A stretch of 64,000 nt of DNA from positions 2,790,001 through 2,854,000 of the forward strand of contig NZ_AP022570.1 in assembly GCF_010728325.1 (NCBI RefSeq), in the 5' to 3' direction. This stretch comes from Mycolicibacterium poriferae. Its GTDB lineage: Bacteria; Actinomycetota; Actinomycetes; Mycobacteriales; Mycobacteriaceae. Numbering within the stretch: position 1 is the stretch's first letter; each line of letters opens with the position of its first letter. The notes beneath the pieces are model-generated. The model made no database searches and was not told the DNA's origin. It saw nothing but the letters and a program-made list of their open reading frames with translations. A program made the translations under genes and the position numbers. Shown here piece after piece: positions 29,261 through 38,042 of the stretch.

Positions 29261-30079
29261 TCAGCGCTTGTTGACGTAGCCGGCGTCGACCGGCAGCGTC
29301 ACGCCGGTGACGTAGCGGGCCGCGTCGGACACCAGCCAGAACGCTGCGTTGGCGATGTCCTCGGGTTCGAGCGCCTGCACCGGAAGCGCGTTGCCCATGT
29401 CCGGACCGCCCTGGCTCTCCTGAGCGATGCCGTCGAGCCACGAACGCGTGAACTCGTTGTCGATCATCGGCGTGTTCACGCCGGCCGGGTGCACCGAGTT
29501 GACCCGAATGCTGTACTGCGCGAGGAAGTTCGCGTACACCCGCATGATGCCCACGATGCCGTGCTTGGCCGCGGCGTAGCCCACCGAGCCGCCGACCGGT
29601 GACCCCAGGCCGACGAGTCCTGCGACGGAACTGGTGAGCACGATGGAGCCGCCGTTGCCGAACTTGATCATCGGTTTCATCGCCACGTCGATGGTGTTGT
29701 AGACGCCGGTCAGATTGACGTCGATGACGTCCTGCCAGGCCTCTGGGGCCGCCATCGGCGCGATGCCGGCGTTGGCGATCACGATGTCGAGCCGGTCACC
29801 CAGGGCTTCGGTCCCGGAGCGCACCGCGGCCTTGACGGCGTCGCGGTCGCGCACGTCGGCCTGGCACGCCACGATGCGCGCACCCGTCTCCTCGACCAGC
29901 TTGACGGTGGCGTCCATGTCCTCGGGCGTGGCCAGCGGGTAGGGCACCGAGGCGATCTGCTCGCACAGGTCCAGGGCGATGATGTCGGCGCCTGCGGCAG
30001 CGAGCTTGATCGCGTGGGCCCGGCCCTGTCCGCGAGCGGCGCCGGTGATGAATGCGACCTTGCCGGTGAGCTCACCCAT
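29261..30079 (-). CDS. Mycofactocin-type short-chain dehydrogenase/reductase
   Basis: A 272-residue SDR. The glycine motif [16 protein letters not shown] and the following ADIIALDLC are the form seen in mycofactocin-dependent SDRs, which hold NAD tightly and pass electrons to mycofactocin. The catalytic residues are Ser in VLTSSVAG and Tyr-Lys in [15 protein letters not shown] is the usual structural motif. The alcohol substrate is unknown. It lies seven bases before the methyltransferase gene and nine bases after the small monooxygenase gene on the same strand. Confidence 0.88.
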   Translation of the reverse strand: MGELTGKVAFITGAARGQGRAHAIKLAAAGADIIALDLCEQIASVPYPLATPEDMDATVKLVEETGARIVACQADVRDRDAVKAAVRSGTEALGDRLDIVIANAGIAPMAAPEAWQDVIDVNLTGVYNTIDVAMKPMIKFGNGGSIVLTSSVAGLVGLGSPVGGSVGYAAAKHGIVGIMRVYANFLAQYSIRVNSVHPAGVNTPMIDNEFTRSWLDGIAQESQGGPDMGNALPVQALEPEDIANAAFWLVSDAARYVTGVTLPVDAGYVNKR

Positions 30080-30088
30080 GACCGAAGA

Positions 30089-30403
30089 CTACGGGCGCAG
30101 CTGGCCCTTGGCGGGATCACCCGCGGCGACCGGCTGCAGCATCTTGATGTCGGGCGCGCCGTCGAGCAGTTCGCCGATGGTCCCGAACAGCGTGGCGATG
30201 GCCGGTGCCTTGCTGTGCTCGGTGAGAGCGTCGGCGTCGGCCCACTGCTCGACGAACACGAAGGTGCCGTCGGCTTCGTGCAGCGAGTACAGCTGGCAGC
30301 CCGGCTCGTCGTGCACCGCCTCGACCGCCTGCTGACATGCCTGCCGCACCTTGTCCACGGAATCGGACTTGGCGGTCATGGTGGCGACGACAACGACAGG
30401 CAT
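30089..30403 (-). CDS. Small antibiotic-biosynthesis-monooxygenase-like protein
   Basis: A 104-residue ferredoxin-fold protein of the ABM family (Rv2749 position). The start is the ATG giving MPVVVVATMT, with GGAG seven bases upstream; an in-frame earlier start is weaker. Typical pattern: VDKVRQACQQAVEAVHDEPG, CQLYSLHEADGTFVFVEQWA, then LTEHSKAPAI. These proteins act on quinone-like or heme-like substrates without cofactor, or have no proven activity. It heads a three-gene minus-strand unit and is divergent from ftsK. Confidence 0.84.
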   Translation of the reverse strand: MPVVVVATMTAKSDSVDKVRQACQQAVEAVHDEPGCQLYSLHEADGTFVFVEQWADADALTEHSKAPAIATLFGTIGELLDGAPDIKMLQPVAAGDPAKGQLRP

Positions 30404-30529
30404 GGGGACTCCTCGCTGAGCATGTGCTGGACAGTTGTCCACTTTATTACGCGATCACCCGTTATCCGCGGGGGATCGAAACCAATCTGTGACCAGTGTG
30501 GCTGATGGTGCATCTGAGGTGATTGCGAC

Positions 30530-30535
30530 TAGGCT
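30530..30535 (+). promoter_or_regulatory. -10 box of ftsK (leaderless)
   Basis: TAGGCT lies seven bases before the ATG of ftsK. The rest of the 139-base divergent gap shows no repeat. Confidence 0.6.
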
Positions 30536-30542
30536 TGCACCC

Positions 30543-33083
30543 ATGGCAAGTAAGACCGCGGCCCGCACTTCTGCCCGTCCGAGCAGGTCAAAGGCCAGTT
30601 CGCGCGGCGGGTCGCGGCCCGCGCGGCCGGCCGCGCAGCGCCGCAAGCCGGCGCCGCGCAACCCGTCGATCGTCGCGACAGCGGGCACCGCGGTGGGCCG
30701 CGGCGTCCGCGCCGGCTGGCTCATGCTCGCCAAGGGCGCCGGCAGCACCGCTCGTTCGGTCGGCCGTGCCCGCGAGCTCGAACCCGGCCACCGGCGCGAC
30801 GGCATCGCGCTCGCGCTGCTCGGTTTGGCAGTGGTTGTGGCCGCCGGATCGTGGTTCGACGCCGCGCGCCCGGTCGGTGCGTGGCTCGACACGTTCGTGC
30901 GGGTCCTGGTCGGCGACGCGGTCGTCCTGGTCCCGATCGCGCTGGCCGTCCTCGGAATCACGCTGATGCGTTCCGAACCCGACCCCGAAGCCCGCCCCCG
31001 ACTCATCCTGGGCACCGCGATGATCATCGTGCCCGCGCTGGGCCTGTGGCACCTGTGGTCGGGTTCGCCGCCGGATCCGGCGGCGCGGCAGCAGGCCGGC
31101 GGCTTCGTCGGATTCGCGATCGGCGGGCCACTCGCCGACGGGCTCACGGCATGGATCGCCGCCCCGCTGCTGTTCATCGGCGTGCTGTTCGGGGTGCTAC
31201 TGGTGACCGGTACCACCATCCGGGAGGTCCCGGCCACCGTGCGGGCGATGTTCTCCACCCGGCTCGGCGACGACTACGACTACGACGTCGACGACGACGA
31301 GTACGACGACCGGGGTGCCCCCGACGGCGCCGGGCCCCAGGATTTCTCCGACGGTTACTACGACGACCCGGCCGCATACATCGACGAAGATCAGGCCTGG
31401 CCTTCGCCCACCCAGACCACCGAGGTGCTGCCGAAGCCGGGTGGATCGCCGATGGACAACTACCCGGTCGACCCCGACATCGCGGATGCGCCGACCACTC
31501 CTGAGCCGGCCGCCCGTGCGCGCAAGAAGCCGCGCAAGGAGGCGAAGCTGTCACTGGACCGCGTCGTCGAGGGCCCCTACACGCTGCCGTCGCTCGAACT
31601 GCTCGTCGCCGGAGACCCGCCGAAGCGGCGCAGCGCTGCCAACGAGCAGATGGAGAACTCGATCACCTCGGTGCTGCAGCAGTTCAAGGTCGACGCCGCG
31701 GTGACCGGCTGCACGCGCGGCCCCACCGTCACACGCTACGAGGTGGAATTGGGCCCGGGCGTCAAGGTCGAGAAGATCACCGCGCTGCACCGCAACATCG
31801 CCTACGCGGTGGCCACCGAGAGTGTCCGCATGCTGGCGCCGATCCCGGGCAAGTCGGCGGTCGGCATCGAGGTCCCCAACACCGACCGGGAAATGGTGCG
31901 GCTGGCCGATGTGCTGACCGATCCGGCCACCCGCTCCGATCACCATCCGCTCGTCATCGGCTTGGGCAAAGACATTGAGGGCGAGATGATCTCGGCCAAC
32001 CTGGCCAAGATGCCGCACCTGCTGGTGGCCGGCTCGACCGGATCGGGCAAGTCCAGCTTCGTCAACTCGATGCTGGTCTCGCTGCTCGCCCGCGCCACCC
32101 CGGAGGAGGTCAGGATGATCCTGATCGACCCGAAGATGGTGGAACTCACACCGTACGAGGGCATTCCGCATCTGATCACGCCCATCATCACCGAACCGAA
32201 GAAGGCCGCCGCGGCGTTGGCCTGGCTGGTCGAGGAGATGGAGCAGCGCTACCAGGACATGCAGGCCTCCAGGGTGCGTCACATCGACGTCTTCAACGAC
32301 AAGGTGCGCTCCGGTGAGATCACCGCACCTCTGGGGTCGCAGCGCGAGTACAAGCCTTACCCCTACATCGTCGCCATCGTCGACGAACTCGCCGACCTGA
32401 TGATGACCGCGCCGCGAGACGTGGAGGACGCCATCGTGCGCATCACCCAGAAGGCGCGCGCCGCGGGGATTCACCTCGTGTTGGCCACCCAGCGACCGTC
32501 CGTCGACGTGGTCACCGGTCTGATCAAGACCAACGTGCCGTCACGGCTGGCGTTCGCGACCTCGTCGCTGACCGACAGCCGGGTCATCCTGGATCAGCAG
32601 GGTGCCGAGAAGTTGATCGGCATGGGCGACGGCCTGTTCCTGCCGATGGGCGCCAACAAGCCGATCCGTCTGCAGGGCGCGTTCATCACCGACGAGGAGA
32701 TCCACGCGGTCGTCTCGGCGACCAAGGAGCAGGCCGAACCCGAGTACACCGAGGGCGTCACCGCGGTCAAGGCCGGCGATCGCAAGGACGTCGATCCCGA
32801 CATCGGCGACGACATGGATGTCTTCCTGCAGGCCGTCGAGCTCGTGGTGTCGTCGCAGTTCGGTTCGACGTCGATGCTGCAGCGCAAGCTGCGGGTGGGC
32901 TTCGCCAAGGCGGGCCGGTTGATGGACCTGATGGAGACCCGCGGCATCGTGGGTCCCTCCGAAGGATCGAAGGCGCGCGAGGTGCTCGTCAAACCCGACG
33001 AACTCGCCGGCACGCTCGCCCTGATCCGTGGCGGCAGCGACGCTTCCGGCGCGGACACCGCGGACGAGGCGGACGACTTCTAG
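30543..33083 (+). CDS. ftsK: DNA translocase FtsK
   Basis: An 846-residue septal translocase that pumps DNA and helps resolve chromosome dimers. A basic, disordered N-terminus (about 1-75, rich in Ser, Arg and Pro) is followed by four membrane segments (about 80-245), an acidic linker (about 250-330) and the RecA-like motor with Walker A VAGSTGSGKSSFVNSM and Walker B AIVDELADLMM. The C-terminal gamma domain (about 755-825, LVVSSQFGSTSMLQRKLRVG) reads KOPS-type DNA sites. The frame is open 36 codons upstream, but the leaderless ATG 30543 gives the known N-terminus. Confidence 0.95.
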   Translation: MASKTAARTSARPSRSKASSRGGSRPARPAAQRRKPAPRNPSIVATAGTAVGRGVRAGWLMLAKGAGSTARSVGRARELEPGHRRDGIALALLGLAVVVAAGSWFDAARPVGAWLDTFVRVLVGDAVVLVPIALAVLGITLMRSEPDPEARPRLILGTAMIIVPALGLWHLWSGSPPDPAARQQAGGFVGFAIGGPLADGLTAWIAAPLLFIGVLFGVLLVTGTTIREVPATVRAMFSTRLGDDYDYDVDDDEYDDRGAPDGAGPQDFSDGYYDDPAAYIDEDQAWPSPTQTTEVLPKPGGSPMDNYPVDPDIADAPTTPEPAARARKKPRKEAKLSLDRVVEGPYTLPSLELLVAGDPPKRRSAANEQMENSITSVLQQFKVDAAVTGCTRGPTVTRYEVELGPGVKVEKITALHRNIAYAVATESVRMLAPIPGKSAVGIEVPNTDREMVRLADVLTDPATRSDHHPLVIGLGKDIEGEMISANLAKMPHLLVAGSTGSGKSSFVNSMLVSLLARATPEEVRMILIDPKMVELTPYEGIPHLITPIITEPKKAAAALAWLVEEMEQRYQDMQASRVRHIDVFNDKVRSGEITAPLGSQREYKPYPYIVAIVDELADLMMTAPRDVEDAIVRITQKARAAGIHLVLATQRPSVDVVTGLIKTNVPSRLAFATSSLTDSRVILDQQGAEKLIGMGDGLFLPMGANKPIRLQGAFITDEEIHAVVSATKEQAEPEYTEGVTAVKAGDRKDVDPDIGDDMDVFLQAVELVVSSQFGSTSMLQRKLRVGFAKAGRLMDLMETRGIVGPSEGSKAREVLVKPDELAGTLALIRGGSDASGADTADEADDF

Positions 33084-33601
33084 AGGGTCAGCAGCATCCG
33101 GGTGTTACCCAGGATGTTGGGCTTGACGAACGACAGATCCAGGAACTCGGCCACACCGGTGTCATAGGACCGGCACATCTCCTCGTACACCTCGGCGGTG
33201 ACCGGCGTGCCGTCGATCTCGGCGAACCCGTGCCGGCTGAAGAAGTCGGTCTCGAAGGTGAGCACGAAGATCCGCTGCAGGTGCAACTCCTTGGCGACCG
33301 CGAGCAGTTGCGCGACCAGCGCGTGCCCGACTCCCTGGCCCCGCACCTTGGGATGCACCGCCACGGTGCGCACCTCGCCCAGATCCGACCACAGCACATG
33401 CAGCGCACCGCAGCCGATCAGTTCGCCGTGCAGTTCGGCGACCCAGAACTCCTGGACCGACTCGTAGAGCGTCACCAGGTTCTTCTCCAGCAGGATCTTC
33501 CCCGCGTAGATGTCGACGAGGGCCTTGATGGCCGGGACGTCGGTCGTGCGTGCCCGCCGCACGACGAGCTGACCGTCGGACTCCGAGGGTGCTGCACTCA
33601 C
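33080..33601 (-). CDS. argA: N-acetylglutamate synthase, GNAT type (ArgA)
   Basis: A 173-residue GNAT acetyltransferase matching mycobacterial ArgA (Rv2747), which acetylates glutamate with acetyl-CoA at the start of arginine synthesis. The acetyl-CoA loop is HPKVRGQGVGHALVAQLL, and TVAVHP precedes it; ARTTDVPAIKALVD is the usual first helix. The GTG at 33601 has no ribosome site but a TACTCT -10 box seven bases upstream; longer in-frame extension would run through pgsA and is rejected. Its stop overlaps the ftsK stop region (33080-33083). Confidence 0.88.
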   Translation of the reverse strand: MSAAPSESDGQLVVRRARTTDVPAIKALVDIYAGKILLEKNLVTLYESVQEFWVAELHGELIGCGALHVLWSDLGEVRTVAVHPKVRGQGVGHALVAQLLAVAKELHLQRIFVLTFETDFFSRHGFAEIDGTPVTAEVYEEMCRSYDTGVAEFLDLSFVKPNILGNTRMLLTL

Positions 33602-33608
33602 ACACCGA

Positions 33609-33614
33609 AGAGTA
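33609..33614 (-). promoter_or_regulatory. -10 box of argA (leaderless)
   Basis: TACTCT on the minus strand is seven bases before the GTG of argA. Only 42 bases separate the argA and pgsA start codons. Confidence 0.55.
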
Positions 33615-33631
33615 TCGGTTGGGGCAACCAG

Positions 33632-33637
33632 TATTCT
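33632..33637 (+). promoter_or_regulatory. -10 box of pgsA (leaderless)
   Basis: TATTCT is followed by six bases and the GTG of pgsA; its -35 region would fall within the argA promoter. Confidence 0.62.
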
Positions 33638-33643
33638 GTGGCA

Positions 33644-34240
33644 GTGCCGGGCCAACCACACACCGATCCGGTGGTTCCACGTGTGCGCGTGGCCAATCTG
33701 GCCAACGTGCTCACCGGCATCAGGATGGTGCTGGTTCCGGTCTTCCTGGCGGCGTTGTTCGTCGGTGACGGTCACGAAACGTACTGGCGGATAGTCGCAT
33801 TCGTCGTTTTCGCGGTGGCGGTCATCACCGACCGGTTCGACGGTGCGCTGGCCCGCAGCTACGGCATGGTGACGGAATTCGGCACCCTGGCCGATCCGAT
33901 CGCCGACAAGGCGCTGATCGGTGCGGCGCTGATCGGACTCTCGGTTCTCGGTGACCTGCCGTGGTGGGTGACCGCAGTGATCCTGGCCAGGGAGCTGGCG
34001 GTGACGGTGCTGCGGTTCGTTGTGCTGCGCCGGGGTGTCATCCCCGCCAGCCGGGGAGGCAAGTTGAAGACGCTGGTGCAGGCCGTGGCGATCGGCCTGT
34101 TCGTGCTGCCGCTGTCCGGGGGTTGGCTGGTGGTGGGATGGGTGGTCATGTCCGCGGCGGTGGTGCTGACGGTGCTCACCGGCCTGGACTACTTCGTGTC
34201 GGCGGTCAGGGACTGGCGTGGACGACCCGCTGGTCACTGA
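33644..34240 (+). CDS. pgsA: CDP-alcohol phosphatidyltransferase PgsA (PgsA3 type)
   Basis: A 198-residue membrane enzyme that makes phosphatidylglycerophosphate from CDP-diacylglycerol and glycerol-3-phosphate, or a related lipid. The family motif D-G-x2-A-R-x8-G-x3-D-x3-D is seen as DGALARSYGMVTEFG followed by TLADPIADK. About five membrane segments are present. The GTG start is leaderless; the frame upstream runs through argA. Among the mycobacterial paralogs, PgsA3 occupies this place (Rv2746c). The cinA-like gene overlaps its end by 23 bases. Confidence 0.92.
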   Translation: MPGQPHTDPVVPRVRVANLANVLTGIRMVLVPVFLAALFVGDGHETYWRIVAFVVFAVAVITDRFDGALARSYGMVTEFGTLADPIADKALIGAALIGLSVLGDLPWWVTAVILARELAVTVLRFVVLRRGVIPASRGGKLKTLVQAVAIGLFVLPLSGGWLVVGWVVMSAAVVLTVLTGLDYFVSAVRDWRGRPAGH

Positions 34241-34715
34241 CGACGCCCGGGCGCTGGTCGCCGACCTGACCGTCCGCCGACAGAGCGTGGCGACCGCCGA
34301 GTCACTGACCGCGGGGTTGGTGGCCGCGACCCTGGCGGGCGTGCCCGGAGCCAGCGTCGTGCTGCGCGGGGGACTGATCACCTACACCGTCGAGTCGAAG
34401 ATCGACCTGGCCGGGGTGGCCCCCGAACTGCTGGCCGACGTCGGCCCGGTCGCCGAGCCCACCGCGCGGGCATTGGCCGTCGGCGCGCAACAACGCTGTG
34501 GCGCGACGTGGGGCGTGGGCGTGACCGGTGTGGCCGGTCCCGAGCCGCACGGTGGCCACCCGGTGGGCACCGTGTTCGTCGGCATCGCCGGCCCGGTGGA
34601 TACCGAGGTGGAGGCGCTGGTGCTCGACGGCACCCGCTGGGACATCCGGTTCGCGGCGGTGCGCGCCACGCTGAACCGCCTACGTGAGCTGGTGGAGGGC
34701 CAGGACCGGGGTTAG
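34218..34715 (+). CDS. CinA-type nicotinamide-nucleotide amidase
   Basis: A 165-residue protein equal to the C-terminal CinA domain alone (the PncC form), which deamidates NMN to nicotinate mononucleotide in NAD recycling. Motifs are VATAESLTAGLVAATL, SVVLRGGLITY, and VGVTGVAGPEPHGGHPVGTV. The molybdopterin-binding N-terminal domain of full CinA is absent. The GTG overlaps pgsA by 23 bases, so translation is coupled. The next gene, clgR, has its own stress promoter 34 bases after the stop. Confidence 0.9.
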   Translation: MDDPLVTDDARALVADLTVRRQSVATAESLTAGLVAATLAGVPGASVVLRGGLITYTVESKIDLAGVAPELLADVGPVAEPTARALAVGAQQRCGATWGVGVTGVAGPEPHGGHPVGTVFVGIAGPVDTEVEALVLDGTRWDIRFAAVRATLNRLRELVEGQDRG

Positions 34716-34748
34716 CGCGCCTGCCATTGCACATCGAGTGTTCAGGTC

Positions 34749-34777
34749 GGGAACCATCCGGGCGACACCGAGCGTTG
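34749..34777 (+). promoter_or_regulatory. SigE-like promoter of clgR
   Basis: GGGAAC at 34749-34754 and CGTTG at 34773-34777 with an 18-base spacer match the mycobacterial SigE type. SigE control of clgR is known in M. tuberculosis; the fit here is read from the sequence. Transcription should begin near 34784, leaving a leader of about 47 bases. Confidence 0.68.
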
Positions 34778-34831
34778 GGCTAGGTAGGCAAGGAGGCAAC
34801 CGAGCCCACCCCCCAAGGCGAGGAGACCGCG

Positions 34832-35164
34832 ATGACGACATTGCTGCGCGAGGTGATCGGCGACGTGCTGCGCCGCGCCCGAGTCGAGCAGGGCCGCACG
34901 CTGCGTGAGGTCTCCGACTCTGCTCGGGTCAGCCTGGGCTACCTGTCCGAGGTGGAGCGGGGTCGCAAAGAGCCGTCGAGCGAGTTGCTCGGCTCGATCT
35001 GCGGAGCCCTGGACGTCCCGCTGTCGAAGGTGCTCACCGAGGCTGCCGACGAGATGGCCCACGAAGAGTCGATTGCTGCTGCCGTCGAGAAGGCCAGCAC
35101 CGCAGGCATCGATGTCAGCACCAAGGTCGTCATTCCCCATGTGTCGTCGATGGCGGTGGCCTGA
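34832..35164 (+). CDS. clgR: Clp gene regulator ClgR
   Basis: A 110-residue XRE-type activator that turns on clp proteases and pspA after envelope stress. The helix-turn-helix is [20 protein letters not shown], and the protein ends in SSMAVA, an Ala-rich tail of the kind that ClpP1P2 recognises, giving feedback by proteolysis. A strong AGGAG precedes the ATG. A SigE-like promoter lies just upstream. With pspA and the following membrane gene it forms the mycobacterial Psp system. Confidence 0.94.
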   Translation: MTTLLREVIGDVLRRARVEQGRTLREVSDSARVSLGYLSEVERGRKEPSSELLGSICGALDVPLSKVLTEAADEMAHEESIAAAVEKASTAGIDVSTKVVIPHVSSMAVA

Positions 35165-35262
35165 CCCCTCCGGCGTGCAGGGGTGTGGTGATCTGGGCCG
35201 AACCGATAAGTTGGGTCCCAGCACGTCAGCAAGTTCGACACACACGAAGGCGGAATGAACCC

Positions 35263-36093
35263 ATGGCCAATCCGTTCGTCAAGGCGTGGCGCTACCTCAT
35301 GGCGCTGTTCAGCTCGAAGGTCGACGAGTACGCCGATCCGAAGGTGCAGATCCAGCAGGCCATCGAGGAAGCCCAGCGTCAGCATCAGGCGCTGACCCAG
35401 CAGGCCGCCCAGGTGATCGGTAATCAGCGCCAGCTGGAGATGCGGCTCAACCGGCAGCTCGCCGACATCGAGAAGCTGCAGGTCAACGTGCGCCAGGCGT
35501 TGACGTTGGCGGACCAGGCCGTTGCTGCCGGAGACGCCGCCAAGGCCACCGAGTACAACAACGCCGCCGAGGCGTTCGCCGCTCAGCTGGTCACCGCCGA
35601 GCAGAGCGTCGAGGACCTCAAGGGTCTGCATGATCAGGCCCTCCAGGCCGCCGGACAGGCCAAGAAGGCGGTCGAGCAGAACGCGATGATGCTCCAGCAA
35701 AAGATCGCCGAGCGCACCAAGCTGCTCAGCCAGCTCGAGCAGGCGAAGATGCAGGAGCAGGTGTCTGCGTCGCTGCGGGGGATGAGCGAGCTGTCGGCGC
35801 CCGGTGCCACGCCGAGCCTGGACGAGGTTCGCGACAAGATCGAGCGCCGATACGCCGACGCGATGGGCTCCGCTGAGCTCGCCCAGAACTCGGTGCAGGG
35901 CCGCATGATGGAGGTCCAGCAGGCCAGCGTGCAGATGGCGGGACACTCGCGCCTCGAGCAGATCCGCGCGTCGATGCGGGGCGAGCAGCTGCCCGCGGGT
36001 AGCCAGAGCGCCACCCCCGCCGCGCCCGGCCAGAACCCGGCCACGCCGTCAGCCGCCCCCAATCCCACCCCGGAAAACCCACTGTCGCAGTAA
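35263..36093 (+). CDS. pspA: Phage shock protein A homolog (35 kDa antigen)
   Basis: A 276-residue PspA/IM30 protein that coats and protects stressed membrane. Nearly all of residues 20-235 is predicted helical coiled coil rich in Gln, Ala and Glu ([35 protein letters not shown]), with an amphipathic first helix ([17 protein letters not shown]). The last 40 residues are a Pro-Ala-rich tail. It starts at ATG 35263 with AAGGCGG upstream; the earlier in-frame start is rejected. TAAGTT in the 98-base gap may give it a promoter besides clgR read-through. Confidence 0.94.
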   Translation: MANPFVKAWRYLMALFSSKVDEYADPKVQIQQAIEEAQRQHQALTQQAAQVIGNQRQLEMRLNRQLADIEKLQVNVRQALTLADQAVAAGDAAKATEYNNAAEAFAAQLVTAEQSVEDLKGLHDQALQAAGQAKKAVEQNAMMLQQKIAERTKLLSQLEQAKMQEQVSASLRGMSELSAPGATPSLDEVRDKIERRYADAMGSAELAQNSVQGRMMEVQQASVQMAGHSRLEQIRASMRGEQLPAGSQSATPAAPGQNPATPSAAPNPTPENPLSQ

Positions 36094-36112
36094 CTTCGAG
36101 GACGTCGTTGTC

Positions 36113-36931
36113 ATGAGCACCCGGACCAGCAGACCGGACACCTGGCGGTCGCTGACGCAGCGCGGCGTGGACACCGCTGCCGAGTGGTCGGAACTGCTGG
36201 CCGACAAGTTGCACGCCGCGGCCGACCCCCGGGCCAAGATGCTGCGCAAGCGGCGGTGGGCCCTTCGCCTGGGCGTGTTCTTCACGGTGTGCACCGTGTT
36301 CTGGATCGGGGTGACCGCGCTGCTGGCATCCTGGAGCACCCCGGTGTGGGCGCTGTTCATTCCGTCGCCGATCGCTGTGGGCGCCGCGTTCCTGGCGACG
36401 TTGGCGTTCCTGCGCTACCGCTGGCTGCGTGGAGAGCCGCTCCCTCCCGCGCGAAGCCGCGCGGGGCGCCGGTTGCCCCCGTGGGGTTCGGCGGCCCGTC
36501 AACCGATGGCGTCGCTGACCGCCTCCGAGCGCGGGTTGTCCTCTCTGCTGGGGATCATGGAACGCGGTCAGCTGTTGCCCGCCGGTGATCTGCTCGAACT
36601 GCGGGTGGCCGCTGAGCAGACCGCTGCGACGATGGCCGCGACGGCCGCCGAGGTGGTGTCGATGGAGAAGACGGTCAAGGCCGCGCCGCAGTCGCGGGCG
36701 CATCTGGCGCCGACGATCGCCGCGTTCGCCACCCAGCTCGACCGGGGTGCCCGCCAGTACACCGAGATGGTCTCGGCGGCTGCGCAATTGGTGTCGGCGG
36801 CGAACTCGGGTTCACTGTCGAGTTCGCCGATGTCGCAGCGCCGCTACCGTGAGCAGCTCAACGCGGCGACCGATAGGTTGACCGGCTGGGCGCAGGCGTT
36901 CGACGAACTGGGGCGCCTGCGCGGCGCCTGA
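36113..36931 (+). CDS. pspM: Membrane partner of PspA (PspM-like, Rv2743c)
   Basis: A 272-residue protein that holds PspA at the membrane in M. tuberculosis. Two membrane segments (about 50-70 and 76-96; LRLGVFFTVCTVFWIGVTAL) follow a charged start, and a long helical cytoplasmic part comes after (about 130-270, EQTAATMAATAAEVVSMEKT). It begins 19 bases after pspA. The next gene is on the other strand, so no pspN-like gene follows here, unlike M. tuberculosis; the Psp set appears to have three genes. Confidence 0.85.
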   Translation: MSTRTSRPDTWRSLTQRGVDTAAEWSELLADKLHAAADPRAKMLRKRRWALRLGVFFTVCTVFWIGVTALLASWSTPVWALFIPSPIAVGAAFLATLAFLRYRWLRGEPLPPARSRAGRRLPPWGSAARQPMASLTASERGLSSLLGIMERGQLLPAGDLLELRVAAEQTAATMAATAAEVVSMEKTVKAAPQSRAHLAPTIAAFATQLDRGARQYTEMVSAAAQLVSAANSGSLSSSPMSQRRYREQLNAATDRLTGWAQAFDELGRLRGA

Positions 36932-36937
36932 AAACCT

Positions 36938-37396
36938 CTACCGGGCGCCCTCGACATACCGGGTGGCCCGCTCGGCGTGTTCGGCGGTGACGTACACGTC
37001 GTAGCGCTGGGCCACCAAAGTCTTCACACTGGAGAAGTCTCGCGTGCCGCGGGTGGACCAGTGCGCGGCGAAGCCCAGCGCGGCGCCCCACAGCGCGCCG
37101 ATGAGCACCGGGATCAGCATCACCCAAAGCCAGAGCCACAGTGGTCCGACGGCGAACAGCACGAACAGCAGCCCGACGAACAGTCCGAACCACGCGCCCG
37201 TGGCAGCGCCGCCCAGCGCCGCCTTGCCGTTGGTCATCCGGCCGGTGACGTGTTCGACCGTTCGTACGCCATCGCCGACGATGCGCAGGTTCTCGACCGG
37301 GAAACCGTCGTCGGACATCTGGTCGACGAGTTGCTGCGCGTCGGGATAGCCGTCGAACGACGCGATCAACTGCTGGCCGGCGTCAGGTGCGGTCAC
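36938..37396 (-). CDS. General stress protein 17M-like membrane protein
   Basis: A 152-residue protein with an N-terminal domain like YflT/general stress protein 17M (about 8-55; ASFDGYPDAQQLVDQMSDDG), then a glycine-rich membrane part with about two segments (GGAATGAWFGLFVGLLFVLF and WLWVMLIPVLIGALWGAALG), then a short C-terminal strand domain (DVYVTAEHAERAT). Function is not known in detail. It is the only minus-strand gene between pspM and the 37535 gene. The start is a GTG. Confidence 0.78.
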   Translation of the reverse strand: MTAPDAGQQLIASFDGYPDAQQLVDQMSDDGFPVENLRIVGDGVRTVEHVTGRMTNGKAALGGAATGAWFGLFVGLLFVLFAVGPLWLWLWVMLIPVLIGALWGAALGFAAHWSTRGTRDFSSVKTLVAQRYDVYVTAEHAERATRYVEGAR

Positions 37397-37534
37397 GGTC
37401 TTCTCCTGTGCGGTGGCTGCGGCGGGTACACGGTGCGATACCCCTCGGGTCGCCGGCTACACGCATGAACGGCCGCAGTGCGGGAACCACGTGGATGAAT
37501 CCCTCGCTCGAGACCGACGACTGTGGAGGAGCCG

Positions 37535-38029
37535 ATGAACAAGACAGCACTCGTACGCGGCGCAGCGGGGGGAGCGGTCGGTGGCCTGCTGATGGCGATC
37601 TGGTCGATGATCGCGATCGCGCTGACGGGAACGGGCTTCTGGACGCCGATCAACCTGATCGCCCACACCGCGTTTCCCAGCGCCCCTCTGGGCGGCGCCT
37701 TCAGCGCCCCAGCGCTGGTGATCGGGCTCCTCATCCATTTCGCGGTGGCGATCGGTTTCGGAGTCGTCTTCGCGGCGCTCATGACGCCCGCGCGGGGCCG
37801 GCGCCCGACGACCGCCACCAGCGCCGGCTTCGGGCTGGTGTACGGGCTGGTGATCTGGTTGGTGATGCACTTCGCGGTGTGGCCGGCTGCCGATGTCGTT
37901 GCCGCATCGGCATTCAGCCTGTGGGTGTTCGCCGTCGGGCATCTGATCTACGGTCTGACCCTCGGGCTGCTGGTCGGGCCGGTCACACGCACGGTGGGGC
38001 CGGCCGAACCGCATTCTCAGATCACCTGA
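37535..38029 (+). CDS. Integral membrane protein, four segments
   Basis: A 164-residue protein from the ATG preceded by TGGAGGAG; a GTG four codons earlier would begin inside that ribosome site and is rejected. About four membrane segments are visible (LVRGAAGGAVGGLLMAIWSM, IHFAVAIGFGVVFAALM, LVYGLVIWLVMHFAVW, FAVGHLIYGLTLGLLVG). No catalytic motif is seen and no family is recognised. It stands alone in a 138-base upstream gap facing the stress-protein gene. Confidence 0.75.
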   Translation: MNKTALVRGAAGGAVGGLLMAIWSMIAIALTGTGFWTPINLIAHTAFPSAPLGGAFSAPALVIGLLIHFAVAIGFGVVFAALMTPARGRRPTTATSAGFGLVYGLVIWLVMHFAVWPAADVVAASAFSLWVFAVGHLIYGLTLGLLVGPVTRTVGPAEPHSQIT

Positions 38030-38042
38030 ACGGGGAACGCCC

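Noticed and set aside
33602-34381. Longer argA frame on the minus strand
   Set aside because: It runs antisense through pgsA; the leaderless GTG at 33601 gives the known length.
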